Shown: in pieces, positions 31,091-39,738 of the stretch
Numbering within the stretch: position 1 is the first letter of the stretch
Layout of the letters: every line of letters starts with the position of its first letter
IMG/VR virus record: IMGVR_UViG_3300041955_000322
Location: 1-61,440 of that record
Source of the DNA: a virus
Length of the DNA stretch: 61,440 nucleotides
Direction: 5' to 3' (one strand)
Notes under the pieces: model-generated
Seen by the model: the letters and a program-made list of their open reading frames with translations, nothing else
The model's database searches: none
Told to the model about the DNA's origin: nothing
Translations under genes and position numbers: made by a program

Positions 31091-32221
31091 ATGGCAGTAA
31101 CCGACTTCGGCGCACTGACCGCGGCGCAAAAGCGCGTTTGGGCAGCCGAGATCTGGAAGGCGGGGCGCGACGCTTCGTTCTTCTTCGCAAACGGCTTCAT
31201 CGGCACGTCCGATAGCGACATGAACTCCGTCATCCAGCGGGTCACGAAGCTTTCGGAAACCGAGCGCGGCCTCGAATGCGTCATGCAGCTCGTGCTCGAC
31301 CTGCAGAGCGACGGTGTGGTCGGCGACAACGAATTGGACGGCAACGAAGAGGCGATGGTCAACGATGCACAGACCATCCGCATCGATCAGTTGCGCCAAG
31401 GCACCAAGTCGAAGGGCGAGATGGCCGAGCAGGCCACCGTCGTCCGGTTCCGCGAGCAGTCCAAGGACAAGCTCTCGTTCTGGCTTTCCGACAAGCTCGA
31501 CGAGCTGATGTTCCTCACGCTGTCCGGCGTGTCGTATGCGTACACGTACAACGGTGCGACCCGCGTCAACAGCCAGCTTCCGTCGTTGAGCTTCGCCGGC
31601 GACGTCGTGGCGCCGTCCGCGAACCGCGTCCAGTATGCCGGCACGGCGACCAGCACCGCAACCTTGACGACCGCCAACACCATGAATTGGGCGACCATCG
31701 TCGAGGCCGGCACGCTCGCCGAGACAAAGCGGCTGCGCCCGATCCGCTCTGGCGGTCGCAATTACCACTGCATGGTGGTGCACCCGCGGCAGCGTCGCGA
31801 CCTGGTGCTCGACCCGACCTACCAGACCATCCTGCGCACGGCGGAAAAGCCCGGCAGCAAGCACCCGCTGTTCACCGGCGCGATCGCCACCGTGGACGGC
31901 AAGGTGATCCACTCCCACAACAAGGTCTACAACACGTCGGGCCTGGCTTCCGGCTCGAAGTGGGGATCGGGTGGCACGGTCGACGGCGCGCAGGCGCTGT
32001 TGCTTGGCGCCCAGGCCGGCGGTCTCGCCACCACTGGCTCGATGTTCTGGCGGGAATCGGATCACACCGATTACAAAAACCGCCCCGGCATCGGCATCGG
32101 CCGCAAGATCGGCATGCTCAAGCCGCAGTTCCTGTCGACCTACGACGACACGACCGGCACCACGACCCCGACGCGCCAGGACTTCGGCGTGATCTCGGTC
32201 TACACCGCGGCCGCGGCGTAA
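31091..32221 (+). CDS. Major capsid protein (N4-gp56 family)
   Basis: A 376-aa HK97-fold shell protein. The segment EQATVVRFREQSKDKLSFWL and DKLDELMFLTLSGVSYAY is the signature of the N4-gp56/DUF4043 family, as is the C-terminal RFDFGVISVYTAAAA-like end. It assembles the icosahedral shell. It follows the scaffold gene by 17 bases with an AGAGG ribosome site. Confidence 0.9.
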   Translation: MAVTDFGALTAAQKRVWAAEIWKAGRDASFFFANGFIGTSDSDMNSVIQRVTKLSETERGLECVMQLVLDLQSDGVVGDNELDGNEEAMVNDAQTIRIDQLRQGTKSKGEMAEQATVVRFREQSKDKLSFWLSDKLDELMFLTLSGVSYAYTYNGATRVNSQLPSLSFAGDVVAPSANRVQYAGTATSTATLTTANTMNWATIVEAGTLAETKRLRPIRSGGRNYHCMVVHPRQRRDLVLDPTYQTILRTAEKPGSKHPLFTGAIATVDGKVIHSHNKVYNTSGLASGSKWGSGGTVDGAQALLLGAQAGGLATTGSMFWRESDHTDYKNRPGIGIGRKIGMLKPQFLSTYDDTTGTTTPTRQDFGVISVYTAAAA

Positions 32222-32240
32222 CGCGGACTTCAACACAACG

Positions 32241-32296
32241 GAAGCCGGCGGTCTCGATCACGTCGCGCGCAAGCGCGAATGACGCGCGTCGGCTTC
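32241..32296 (+). other. Structured spacer after capsid gene
   Basis: GAAGCCG (32241-32247) and CGGCTTC (32290-32296) can pair across a GC-rich interior, followed by a CT-rich tract. It could lower read-through or stabilise the abundant capsid mRNA end. Confidence 0.35.
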
Positions 32297-32333
32297 TCCC
32301 CCTTAAATTCCCCAAACTAAGGATCGTCGCGTT

Positions 32334-33032
32334 ATGACCAACACTCCCGGCTATAACCACTACAAAATCCAGCTCAAGGATTCGGTGACGGGCGCTTCCC
32401 TCACCGCTTCCGGTGGCACCGTCTTTGTCGCCATCGCTGGCACGTCGCAGAAGGAAACGCTGACCGACAAGTTCGGCAACAGCGTTGCCAATCCGATCCT
32501 GATGACCGCCGGTCTGATGGATTTCTGCATCCCGCTCTCGCACTTGACCGTCGATCTCTACATTCAGACCGCCGGCGGTCACTTCGAGGTTGTCAAAGGC
32601 ATCGGGCCTTCCGGCAACAACGAGTATCCGATCGACACGGAGCAGAAGCGGCAAACCTATGTAATCCCGTTCAACATCGCGGATTGCGTGGCTGCCACCG
32701 AGAAGGACACCGGCTTCGTCCTGCCGGCGCACGCCTTTGTGCTCGATCGACTGCACGGCTGCGGAGTGAACGTCACGACAGCCGAGACCGCCGGCGCCAA
32801 GACGCTGACCGCTGGCACCTTGTCATCGCAGTCGGGCGGCGTGGCCGCGGGCTTCATCAACGGTTCCTCGACCGCATCGCTCGGCCTCGTCATCGGCACC
32901 AACGGCTCGCTGTTCTCGAGCAACGCGCCGTATCCGACCGACGAATATACGGCCAAGAACATCAGCTACACGCTGGTGACGGCCTCGGTCGCCGCTGCGG
33001 GCTTCCTCATTCTGCCGGTGCAATTGGTCTAA
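32334..33032 (+). CDS. Capsid decoration-like protein
   Basis: A 232-aa beta-rich protein (YNHYKIQLKDSVTGASLTAS, GTVFVAIAGTSQKETLTDKF in the N-terminal half, EYTAKNISYTLVTASVAAAG at the end). Its place straight after the major capsid gene and its composition suggest a head-surface decoration or fibre protein. No enzyme motif. Confidence 0.6.
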   Translation: MTNTPGYNHYKIQLKDSVTGASLTASGGTVFVAIAGTSQKETLTDKFGNSVANPILMTAGLMDFCIPLSHLTVDLYIQTAGGHFEVVKGIGPSGNNEYPIDTEQKRQTYVIPFNIADCVAATEKDTGFVLPAHAFVLDRLHGCGVNVTTAETAGAKTLTAGTLSSQSGGVAAGFINGSSTASLGLVIGTNGSLFSSNAPYPTDEYTAKNISYTLVTASVAAAGFLILPVQLV

Positions 33033-33056
33033 TCCGGCCGGCTTGACGAAAAAGAA

Positions 33057-33082
33057 ACGGCCGGGCGGTAGCGTCCGGCCGT
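33057..33082 (+). terminator. Hairpin, possible weak terminator
   Basis: A perfect 8-bp stem ACGGCCGG / CCGGCCGT with a 10-base loop. The T run is missing, so it may reduce transcription or protect the 3' end rather than stop it fully. Confidence 0.4.
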
Positions 33083-33116
33083 CTTCGCTCCACCATTCCA
33101 CCAGGGGGAAACCGCC

Positions 33117-33749
33117 ATGGAAGCTACCGGCCTTGCCGCCCTTGAGGCTGACCCTGCCATTGCCGACTTCGAGGCACGGCACCCGCAGCCGGACCCGCAG
33201 CCGGACCCGCAGCCGGACCCGCCGATCGCCGAAACCGCGGTGCCGGCGCGAAAGCCTCGCATTCCGGAGACGCTTTTCGTCCTCGACACCACGGCGAAGC
33301 CGGGCAAAGGCCCGCGCGAGCACGAAATGATCGTCGACGGCCTGGTCAAGCCATTCAAGTTCGAGCCGGGCATCCCCCTCGAGCTGCCGCTCGCGGTTGC
33401 CATCAAGTTCCTGCGCCACGACGATTTCAAGCGCACGAACGCCAAAGGCGACTTGCTTCCCTATCACCGCAAGCCGAGGCAGCCCGACGAATTGAAGGCG
33501 GGCGAGCGGTTCACGCTCAAGGATCACGAGACCATTGCACGCTACAGCGAGCTCACCGATATGGCGTTGCTGCAGCGCGCGCTCGAACTGCCGCGCGGGG
33601 AAATGATCCCCGACAAGCAGGACCGCGAGGCGCTGATCGCCTTCATCACCAAGGCCGAGATCGAGAAGCGCAAGGCCAATGCCGCCAAGCAGGGCGATCT
33701 GGTCGAGGGCGGCTTCGTCCCCGAGGCCGAAGTGACCGAAGAAGATTAA
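33117..33749 (+). CDS. Hypothetical head protein
   Basis: A 210-aa protein. The N-terminus has a PQPDPQPDPQPDP repeat coded by a 12-base tandem repeat, then a globular charged part (IPLELPLAVAIKFLRHDDFK, DHETIARYSELTDMALLQRA, REALIAFITKAEIEKRKANA). It lies between the decoration and head-completion genes. Function unknown. Confidence 0.6.
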   Translation: MEATGLAALEADPAIADFEARHPQPDPQPDPQPDPPIAETAVPARKPRIPETLFVLDTTAKPGKGPREHEMIVDGLVKPFKFEPGIPLELPLAVAIKFLRHDDFKRTNAKGDLLPYHRKPRQPDELKAGERFTLKDHETIARYSELTDMALLQRALELPRGEMIPDKQDREALIAFITKAEIEKRKANAAKQGDLVEGGFVPEAEVTEED

Positions 33750-33755
33750 GCACCG

Positions 33756-34538
33756 ATGAGCGCCGTCCTGCCCGCCGTCACCATCTGCGAGCGGGCGCTG
33801 CGAGCTATTGGCGCGTTCCCGGTTACCGAGTCGGCCGCCGACGGCGAGCAACTGCGCGAGGCCATGACCTGGCTCGACCTCATCATGGCGGAGCAGGCCG
33901 GCGCGACGCGGCTGTGGTTTCTTGTGCCGGCCACGCTCTCGCTTACGCTCACCAACGGTACGTCAGTCTATAATCTCGACCAGGCGCTCGGTGCCAATCT
34001 GCCGATCGATCAAATCCAGTTTCCGGTCGAGGCACTCCTGCAATATCCGTCCGGGCGGCAAGAGCCGCTCCCGATCGTTAACCGGGATGCCTTCCAGGCG
34101 ATCGAGGAAAAGACTGCTCACGGCCCGCCGCGCCTCATCTACATCGATCGTCTGCCAATTCCGACACTTACCACCTGGCCGACACCGCCATCGACCGATC
34201 CGAATACCTGGATCATCAAGCTCGACGTGCAGACCTACGCGCCGAACGTGGCGCCGGCCGGCGTGACGGGAACGCAGCCGCAAGGCTCGATCCAGACCAA
34301 TTTTCGCCAGGCGTGGCAGCGCTGGCTGATCGTGCAGCTCGCCCACGATCTCGGCTCCGGCCCGATCTTCAAGTTGCCGGAGACTTCGCTCAATCGCTTC
34401 GGCAAGATGGCGTCAACCGCCAAGCTGGCGCTCGAGTCCTTCGAGAACCGCGAGCACCAGACGACGCCGCCGGTGGGCGAGGCCTGGGACGGCGAGGACG
34501 GCGACTATTACGAACACAGCCATCGGTACAGGGGATAA
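33756..34538 (+). CDS. Head-tail adaptor (P22 gp4-like)
   Basis: A 260-aa protein. The start (VTICERALRAIGAFPVTESA) and the helical DGEQLREAMTWLDLIMAEQA match the N-terminus of P22 gp4-type tail accessory factors, and the middle and C-terminal part (WQRWLIVQLAHDLGSGPIFK) fits a ring protein that closes the portal. It would join the portal to the tail hub after packaging. Confidence 0.75.
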   Translation: MSAVLPAVTICERALRAIGAFPVTESAADGEQLREAMTWLDLIMAEQAGATRLWFLVPATLSLTLTNGTSVYNLDQALGANLPIDQIQFPVEALLQYPSGRQEPLPIVNRDAFQAIEEKTAHGPPRLIYIDRLPIPTLTTWPTPPSTDPNTWIIKLDVQTYAPNVAPAGVTGTQPQGSIQTNFRQAWQRWLIVQLAHDLGSGPIFKLPETSLNRFGKMASTAKLALESFENREHQTTPPVGEAWDGEDGDYYEHSHRYRG

Positions 34539-34541
34539 GCC

Positions 34542-35702
34542 ATGGCGTCGTTCCTCGGCTGCATCCCCGACTTCATGCTCGCGAACCCGCTCTATATCGG
34601 CGCCACGGTTTCATTCTTCACGGTCAACGCCAACGGCACGCCGACCACGACGCTGGCCACGCTCTATACCGATCCGACCGGCAACACGACCGCCAGCAAT
34701 CCGCAGGTCCTCGATAGCGAAGGCAAGTTCGCGGCTCCGGTCTATGCCGGCGTGCCGGTCATCGCGCAAGTCACCGGGCCGAATGTCCCTTCGCACGAGA
34801 CCGGCGTCATCAACGCGCGCGGCACCTGGCGCGGCGCCTGGACTGCCAACACCGTCTATTTCTCGACCGACTTCGTGCAGGACCCGGTTTCCGGCGACAT
34901 CTACGCCGCGGCGATGGATTACACCTCGTCGTCGTCGCTGACCACGGACGTAACGGCCGGCGATCTCGTTCTCATCATCGATCAGACCGCACTTGTCTCC
35001 GGTGGTGCGGCTCTTGCCATCAAGCTCGCGGTGCAGTGCGCGACGACCGGCAGCAATATCACTCTCTCCGGCCTGCAGACGATCGACGGCCATACGACGC
35101 TTGCCGGCGATCGCGTGCTTGTCAAAGATCAATCGAACCCGGCGCAGAACGGCATCTACAATGCTTCCACCGGGGCATGGGCGTATGCGACCGACTGCGA
35201 CGTATCCGCCAAGATCGGCAACGGCTTCATCGTCTATGCGATGAACGGCACGCTGAACGCCAACCGTGGCTTCCAGGCCAGTATCACCGCGCCGTTCACG
35301 CTCGGCTCATCGCCGATCGCGTTCACCGATCTCATCCTGCCGGCGTCCGAAATCGTCATCCAGATTTCGAACGCGCCCGATGCAGTGCTCGGCACCGGCG
35401 TCAAAGGCTATATTCCCGTCCCGTTTCCCTGCACCATTACCGGGATGACGTTGCTGGCCGACGTCGCCGGCTCGATCCAAATGGACATTTGGGCCGCGCC
35501 GTTTGCGAATTACCCGCCGACCGTCGCGAATTCGATCGTCGGCAGCGACTACCCGACGCTTTCGAGCCAGCAGAGCGCGCAAGATACCACCTTGGCCGGC
35601 TGGACCCCCGCGCTCGCCGCCGGAACTGTGCTCGCCTTCAACATCAAAAGCGTAACAGGCATCCATTTTGTGACGCTGACACTCACTGTCGCGAGGACCT
35701 AA
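34542..35702 (+). CDS. Tail fibre protein with shared anchor and tip domains
   Basis: A 386-aa fibre. Residues 1-90 form an anchor domain shared with the tailspike (IGATVSFFTVN, LATLYTD, NPQVL, PVYAGVP, ETGVI). A middle repeat (RVLVKDQSNPAQNGIYNAST) is a typical phage tail module. Residues 285-386 form a tip domain (GYIPVPFPCTITGMTLLADV, GSIQMDI, VLAFNI) shared with 36930-37388. It probably binds a host receptor. It follows the adaptor gene by three bases. Confidence 0.7.
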   Translation: MASFLGCIPDFMLANPLYIGATVSFFTVNANGTPTTTLATLYTDPTGNTTASNPQVLDSEGKFAAPVYAGVPVIAQVTGPNVPSHETGVINARGTWRGAWTANTVYFSTDFVQDPVSGDIYAAAMDYTSSSSLTTDVTAGDLVLIIDQTALVSGGAALAIKLAVQCATTGSNITLSGLQTIDGHTTLAGDRVLVKDQSNPAQNGIYNASTGAWAYATDCDVSAKIGNGFIVYAMNGTLNANRGFQASITAPFTLGSSPIAFTDLILPASEIVIQISNAPDAVLGTGVKGYIPVPFPCTITGMTLLADVAGSIQMDIWAAPFANYPPTVANSIVGSDYPTLSSQQSAQDTTLAGWTPALAAGTVLAFNIKSVTGIHFVTLTLTVART

Positions 35703-36008
35703 ATGCGATCGATCAACAACGGCGCCGGTTACTTCTTCAATGACGACCGCTGCTCGGGCGGCAAGCTCGATGAGGACGACGTCATCGCCTGCGAGCATCG
35801 CGCGCCAGGCTGCACAAGCAACCTGATGAAGAAGTCCGAATGGAAGCTCCAAGGCGGCTTCTGCATGTGCTGCGGGAAACCGCTTTGCCTCAAGTGCTAC
35901 GAGCGCACCAAGAAATTCGGCTGTGAAGGCCCCGAAGTGAAGCGCTTCGAGCAGGCCATCAACGACGATTACCGCCGATCGCAGAACGCAAAGGTTCTCG
36001 GCATCTGA
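35703..36008 (+). CDS. Zinc-ribbon-like phage protein
   Basis: A 101-aa protein with four or more cysteine pairs (CEHRAPGCTSN, FCMCCGKPLCLKCYERT), arranged as a zinc ribbon. Similar small proteins are found among structural genes of podoviruses. It starts directly at the stop of the fibre gene. Role unknown. Confidence 0.65.
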   Translation: MRSINNGAGYFFNDDRCSGGKLDEDDVIACEHRAPGCTSNLMKKSEWKLQGGFCMCCGKPLCLKCYERTKKFGCEGPEVKRFEQAINDDYRRSQNAKVLGI

Positions 36009-36105
36009 AATTCCGGCTGTGTTGCCGGATAGCCCAAACGCGGAGATGGGCACCCGCACTCGCGCCGTCGTGAAGACGCCGCATTCCCCATGATGGAGCC
36101 CCGAT

Positions 36106-36573
36106 ATGCCCACCTATACGGTGAACAACGGCGCATTCACGCCGTCGACTTCTCAGGACAACTACACTCTCGACCCGCAGACCGCCGGCGTGTTCGCCAA
36201 AGTCGTGGCGGTCGGATGGGGCGGTCGCCTCACTACCTCGACCGGCTACCGCACGCGCTGGACGCGGCCGACTACCGCAGGGTCGTCGACCTTCACCGCG
36301 CTCACGCTCGCCTACGGCAACCTGGCTTACAACTCGATGGGCTCGCGCGCCGGCACCTTTGCGACGGCGCCGACGCTCGCCACCGATCCCGCCGGCAACC
36401 TGTGGGCCCAGGACTGGAACGCCCAGGGCGGCGTCGGCATGATCGTGTTCCCGCTCGCCAATCCCTGGTGGTTCGCTTACGTCGCGTCCGGCGGCTACGG
36501 TCAAATCTCCTGCCGCAACATTGCGGGCACCGACGCCAACGGCTCGACCTATTCGGCCACGGTCGAGGAATAA
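36106..36573 (+). CDS. Virion protein, beta-rich
   Basis: A 155-aa protein rich in aromatic residues, G, T and S (TVNNGAFTPSTSQDNYTLDP, RWTRPTTAGSSTFTALTLAY, WFAYVASGGYGQ). The pattern is that of a beta-sandwich virion protein, perhaps head fibre or tail tip. No family recognised. Confidence 0.6.
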   Translation: MPTYTVNNGAFTPSTSQDNYTLDPQTAGVFAKVVAVGWGGRLTTSTGYRTRWTRPTTAGSSTFTALTLAYGNLAYNSMGSRAGTFATAPTLATDPAGNLWAQDWNAQGGVGMIVFPLANPWWFAYVASGGYGQISCRNIAGTDANGSTYSATVEE

Positions 36574-36609
36574 CGGCGGTTAACCTGCCGTTGTGGCAAA
36601 TCTGGCATG

Positions 36610-36636
36610 CCCTCCTGGTGCTCATCACCAGGAGGG
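36610..36636 (+). promoter_or_regulatory. Hairpin masking a ribosome binding site
   Basis: CCCTCCTGGT (36610-36619) pairs perfectly with ACCAGGAGGG (36627-36636) around a seven-base loop. The 3' arm contains the AGGAGG ribosome binding site of the ATG at 36641, so the folded RNA hides it. It may tie expression to upstream translation or to a bound factor. Confidence 0.6.
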
Positions 36637-36640
36637 AACC

Positions 36641-36913
36641 ATGCCAGCCGAACCCAACGCCTCGCTCATTCGCGATCTCAAGCACACCTTGTCGCTCGCC
36701 GAGTCGGGCGCCATCACCAATGCGGTGATCGTCGCCGCCGGCGACGATGTGTTTCATCGTCTCTGGAATATCCCGAAGCCCGCCGACTATCCCATGATGA
36801 TCGGCGAAGTCGGCCTATTCCAACGCGAACTCGAATTCGTCGTGCTTGGCAATCGCACCGAGAAGTTGAACAAGCAGCCTCATCTTGTGGCTCCCGGCCT
36901 TGTTCGGGACTGA
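36641..36913 (+). CDS. Small hypothetical protein
   Basis: A 90-aa helical protein (NASLIRDLKHTLSLAESGAI, YPMMIGEVGLFQRELEFVVL, NRTEKLNKQ). It is unlike its beta-rich neighbours and is under the RBS hairpin. Possibly a chaperone for fibre folding. Not recognised. Confidence 0.6.
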   Translation: MPAEPNASLIRDLKHTLSLAESGAITNAVIVAAGDDVFHRLWNIPKPADYPMMIGEVGLFQRELEFVVLGNRTEKLNKQPHLVAPGLVRD

Positions 36914-36929
36914 TCGCAAAGAGTGATCC

Positions 36930-37388
36930 ATGCTCGGTCTAAGCGGTCTTGCCCAAACGGCGCTGGCCGCACTGCCGGCGACCGAGCAGCAAGTCACGCC
37001 GGTCCCGGTCTTTCGCAATCTGTCGTGGCATCAGCCCTACGCGCTGATCGGGACGCGGGTGTCTTCGCCGATCGGCTCAGTGATCCGTACCGGCGTCAAG
37101 AGCTACTTCGTCGTGCCGCAGAAATGCAACATCGTCGGCATGATGCTCGTCGCCGATCAGGTGGGATCGCTCGTCGTCGATATCTACCGCACCAGCTTTG
37201 CGCAGTTTCCGCCGACCGAAGGCTCCAGCATCACGTTCGGCAATCGGCCGACGCTATCGAACGCTCAATCCATCGAGGATCGCGCCCTCATCAATTGGAG
37301 CACGCCGCTCAATCGAGGCGATGTGCTCGCCATCAACGTCTTGAGTTGCACAACGATCACGAACTTTAGCTTGGTGCTGCTCGTCTAA
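36930..37388 (+). CDS. Short fibre/tip protein
   Basis: A 152-aa protein. From residue 50 on it matches the C-terminal tip domain of the fibre at 34542 (GVKSYFVVPQKCNIVGMMLV, GSLVVDI, FAQFPPT, PTLSNAQS, VLAINV). The short N-terminus (LSGLAQTALAALPATEQQ) resembles that of repeat protein B. Thus it is a minimal receptor-binding or tip subunit. Confidence 0.65.
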   Translation: MLGLSGLAQTALAALPATEQQVTPVPVFRNLSWHQPYALIGTRVSSPIGSVIRTGVKSYFVVPQKCNIVGMMLVADQVGSLVVDIYRTSFAQFPPTEGSSITFGNRPTLSNAQSIEDRALINWSTPLNRGDVLAINVLSCTTITNFSLVLLV

Positions 37389-37424
37389 CGCGCCTAGCCG
37401 CCTTTCACATCAGGATATAAGCCC

Positions 37425-38492
37425 ATGACCATTGCCGTTCTCGCGGATCGCGCCGGCATGTCGAGCGCCACGACCGGCACCGGCTCGACCATCACGCTCG
37501 AAGCCGCGCTCGGCGCGGTGGCGCCGAATGTCTGCTCGTTCCAGGATTTCGGCACAGCCGGCATCACCAACGGGCAAGTCGTCTCGTATCTGATCTTCGA
37601 CAGCAACGGTAATTTTGAATACGGCCACGCCACTTTCTCGACCAGCGGCCCGAGCTTGACCGGCAGGACGCCGTTGGGGTCGTCGAATGCCGGCGCCGCC
37701 ATCAGCCTCTCCGGCAATCAGCAGGTGTTTCTCACCGCATTAGCCGAAGACATCGTTACCAACATCGTGGCGGGGACGGGCCTCTCTGGCGGCACGCTCC
37801 AGAACGGCGGAACGGTTGCCATTACCAATCCTGTCGTTGCGACTGCACCGACGCATACGATCCTCACTGCCGGCTCTGGCACCTACACGACGCCGGCTGG
37901 CGTCAAATGGCTGCGCGTTCGCATGGTTGGCGGCGGTGGCGGGGGCGCTGGTGGAAGCACGACCAGCGGTGGCGCCACAAATGGGGGCACCGGAGGAAAT
38001 ACTACATTCGGTTCATCGTTCCTGGCCGCTAATGGTGGCGCCGGCGGGGCCGCCGGCGGCGGTATGGGAGCCATCGGCGGGACGGCATCGCTTGCTTCTG
38101 GGGCAACTGGAATTGCGCTGCAAGGCGGATCGGGCGCCCCTGGTTCGTACACCGGAGCGAGCACTTACTATAACCTCGGTGGTAATGGCGCATCTACTCC
38201 CTTCGGCGGCGGCGGCTGCGGCGGTTACGCAGGCCAAGTAGGACAAGCCGCGATTACAAATTCTGGAGCAGGTGGGGGCGGCGGGGGCACAACAAATGCT
38301 TCTTCAGCGCCAGGAGGCATTGGCGCTGGCGCGGGCGGCTTCATTGACGCCATTATTGCCTCGCCGTTATCGTCCTACGGTTACGCAGTTGGCGCCTCGG
38401 GATCAGCAGGAACCGGAGCACCTGGCAGCGGTTATAACGGCGGCTCTGGCGGCTCAGGCATCATCATCATCGAAGAGCACTACAATTATTAA
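37425..38492 (+). CDS. Glycine-rich receptor-binding fibre
   Basis: A 355-aa protein. The N-terminal 130 residues are a beta-structured head. Residues 145-345 are a glycine-rich domain with the family start SGTYTTPAGVKWLRVRMVGG and then long runs of G, A, S, N and T, as in polyglycine-II receptor-binding tips of phage fibres. The end (SGIIIIEEHYNY) is the usual closing strand. This type of protein determines host range. Confidence 0.75.
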   Translation: MTIAVLADRAGMSSATTGTGSTITLEAALGAVAPNVCSFQDFGTAGITNGQVVSYLIFDSNGNFEYGHATFSTSGPSLTGRTPLGSSNAGAAISLSGNQQVFLTALAEDIVTNIVAGTGLSGGTLQNGGTVAITNPVVATAPTHTILTAGSGTYTTPAGVKWLRVRMVGGGGGGAGGSTTSGGATNGGTGGNTTFGSSFLAANGGAGGAAGGGMGAIGGTASLASGATGIALQGGSGAPGSYTGASTYYNLGGNGASTPFGGGGCGGYAGQVGQAAITNSGAGGGGGGTTNASSAPGGIGAGAGGFIDAIIASPLSSYGYAVGASGSAGTGAPGSGYNGGSGGSGIIIIEEHYNY

Positions 38493-38514
38493 GTGATCGA
38501 CTGAGGCCGCCGCC

Positions 38515-39126
38515 ATGCTCGGGTTAACCGGCCTCGGCCAATCAGCGATCGCGGCGTTCGGCCCGAACGGCACGCCGCCCGCGATCGCCGAATTCAACGG
38601 CACCTTCCTCATCACTGGCGCGGTGCTCAGCGATCACGCCGCCGAGTATGAGCGCGCAGCCCGCGGCTATCGTTTCTTCCAGGCCGGCGTCCAAGGCCCG
38701 AATGTCGCGCCAAACCCGCAAGTTCGCAACATCTTCATCGGGCGACAAGAGCAGCCGTACCACCCCGGCCCGTTCTTCCAGACCGGCATCCAAGGCCCGA
38801 ACGTCGCCCCGCCTCCGCTCGTTCGCTCAACGATCATCGTCACTCAGGAGCAGCCCAATCATCCAGGCCCGAAGCTCTGGCCTGGCTTCCAGCTCGGCAA
38901 CGTCGCCCCGCTCTCGGCAGGAAAGTCCTACCTCTTTGTCCCCCAGGAACAGCCGTGGCATCCCCGCCCGTATTTTTGGGTCGCGCCGCCGCCAACACCA
39001 AAGCAAATTCCGTTCGAGCAATCGCTGATGTTGCGCCAGGAGCAGCCGTGGCATCCGGGGTCGTTCTTCAATTCGGGCACGATCCCGTTTGATTACGAGG
39101 ACGTCCAAGTCCTCATCATTTTCTAG
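38515..39126 (+). CDS. QE-PWHPG repeat protein B
   Basis: A 203-aa paralogue of the protein at 25524. At least four repeats are present (RQEQPYHPGPFFQTGIQGPN, TQEQPNHPGPKLW, PQEQPWHPRPYFW, RQEQPWHPGSFFNSG), each about 30 residues long. The N-terminus (LTGLGQSAIAAFG) is like that of the short tip protein. The last residues are hydrophobic (DVQVLIIF). Two copies far apart in the virion region suggest two places for the same module in the particle. Confidence 0.7.
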   Translation: MLGLTGLGQSAIAAFGPNGTPPAIAEFNGTFLITGAVLSDHAAEYERAARGYRFFQAGVQGPNVAPNPQVRNIFIGRQEQPYHPGPFFQTGIQGPNVAPPPLVRSTIIVTQEQPNHPGPKLWPGFQLGNVAPLSAGKSYLFVPQEQPWHPRPYFWVAPPPTPKQIPFEQSLMLRQEQPWHPGSFFNSGTIPFDYEDVQVLIIF

Positions 39127-39153
39127 TCCACCCTCTAAACCCAGGAGTTGACC

Positions 39154-39342
39154 ATGGAACACATCATCGACGCCGCGATCGGCGGCGGCATCATCGTCGG
39201 CGGCTATCTCGTCTACGTCGCTGCCACCAAGGGCGTGCCCGCCGCGTGGGCGAAGGTCAAAGCCTGGTGGACCGCCGGCGAAGTCCGGCTCGCCAAGATC
39301 GAGCGCGACATCGCAACGCTGCAGGCCAAGGTCGGCGCGTAA
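39154..39342 (+). CDS. Small membrane protein (holin-like)
   Basis: A 62-aa protein with one N-terminal span (IGGGIIVGGYLVYVAATKG) and a charged C-terminal helix (VRLAKIERDIATLQAKVG). It begins the lysis region and could be a holin or pinholin. ATG 39154 has an AGGAGTTG ribosome site. Confidence 0.6.
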   Translation: MEHIIDAAIGGGIIVGGYLVYVAATKGVPAAWAKVKAWWTAGEVRLAKIERDIATLQAKVGA

Positions 39343-39346
39343 GTGG

Positions 39347-39541
39347 CTGCTGCTGTTCGGTCTGCTCCTTCTCACCAAACCGGACGGCGGCCCCGTCTGG
39401 ATCGTCGTTGAGCAAGTCGCTGGCGTGCTTTCCGTCAAGCACGTCGGCGCCACCGATACCGCGATCGTCACGCTCGGCGGCACGTTCTACGTGCGCGAGC
39501 CGCCGGAAGAAGTCGCCGCAAAGCTCGGATGGAAGCGATGA
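39347..39541 (+). CDS. Membrane-anchored protein, no standard start seen
   Basis: The frame reads a hydrophobic start (LLLFGLLLLTKPDGGPVWIV) and a well-formed body (VLSVKHVGATDTAIVTLGGT, FYVREPPEEVAAKLGWK) to TGA 39539-39541, which overlaps the next ATG. No ATG, GTG or TTG precedes it in frame after the prior stop; CTG at 39347 is the best candidate. It lies among lysis genes. Confidence 0.5.
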   Translation: MLLFGLLLLTKPDGGPVWIVVEQVAGVLSVKHVGATDTAIVTLGGTFYVREPPEEVAAKLGWKR

Positions 39542-39738
39542 CGTTTGAGAAAACCAAGGGCCACGTCCGCCGGCATCGCCGGAAATACGCCGTAGGATCG
39601 GCGCTGTGGGGCGCTGCCTCCGGCGCTTATGCAATTCTCCCCAACCTCAGCGGGGAGCTCAATCCCTACGTCCTGGCTGTCGCTGTGACCTTCCTCGCCG
39701 GCGCGCTCGCGCTCGGCCGTCGCGGAGCCGATACATGA
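39538..39738 (+). CDS. Putative holin
   Basis: A 66-aa protein: a basic N-terminus (KTKGHVRRHRRKYA), then two likely spans (AVGSALWGAASGAYAIL and YVLAVAVTFLAGALAL). It lies straight before the lysozyme and overlaps it by ATGA, the classic holin-endolysin order. Confidence 0.65.
   Translation: MTFEKTKGHVRRHRRKYAVGSALWGAASGAYAILPNLSGELNPYVLAVAVTFLAGALALGRRGADT

Noticed and set aside
31276-32337. A 353-aa plus-strand ORF in another frame of the capsid gene
   Set aside because: Arginine/histidine-rich shadow; unlike the ORF at 55723 it lacks G/C third-position bias and protein-like helices.
33171-33220. CRISPR-like or iterated repeat
   Set aside because: It is a short in-frame 12-bp tandem coding PQPD; no spacers.
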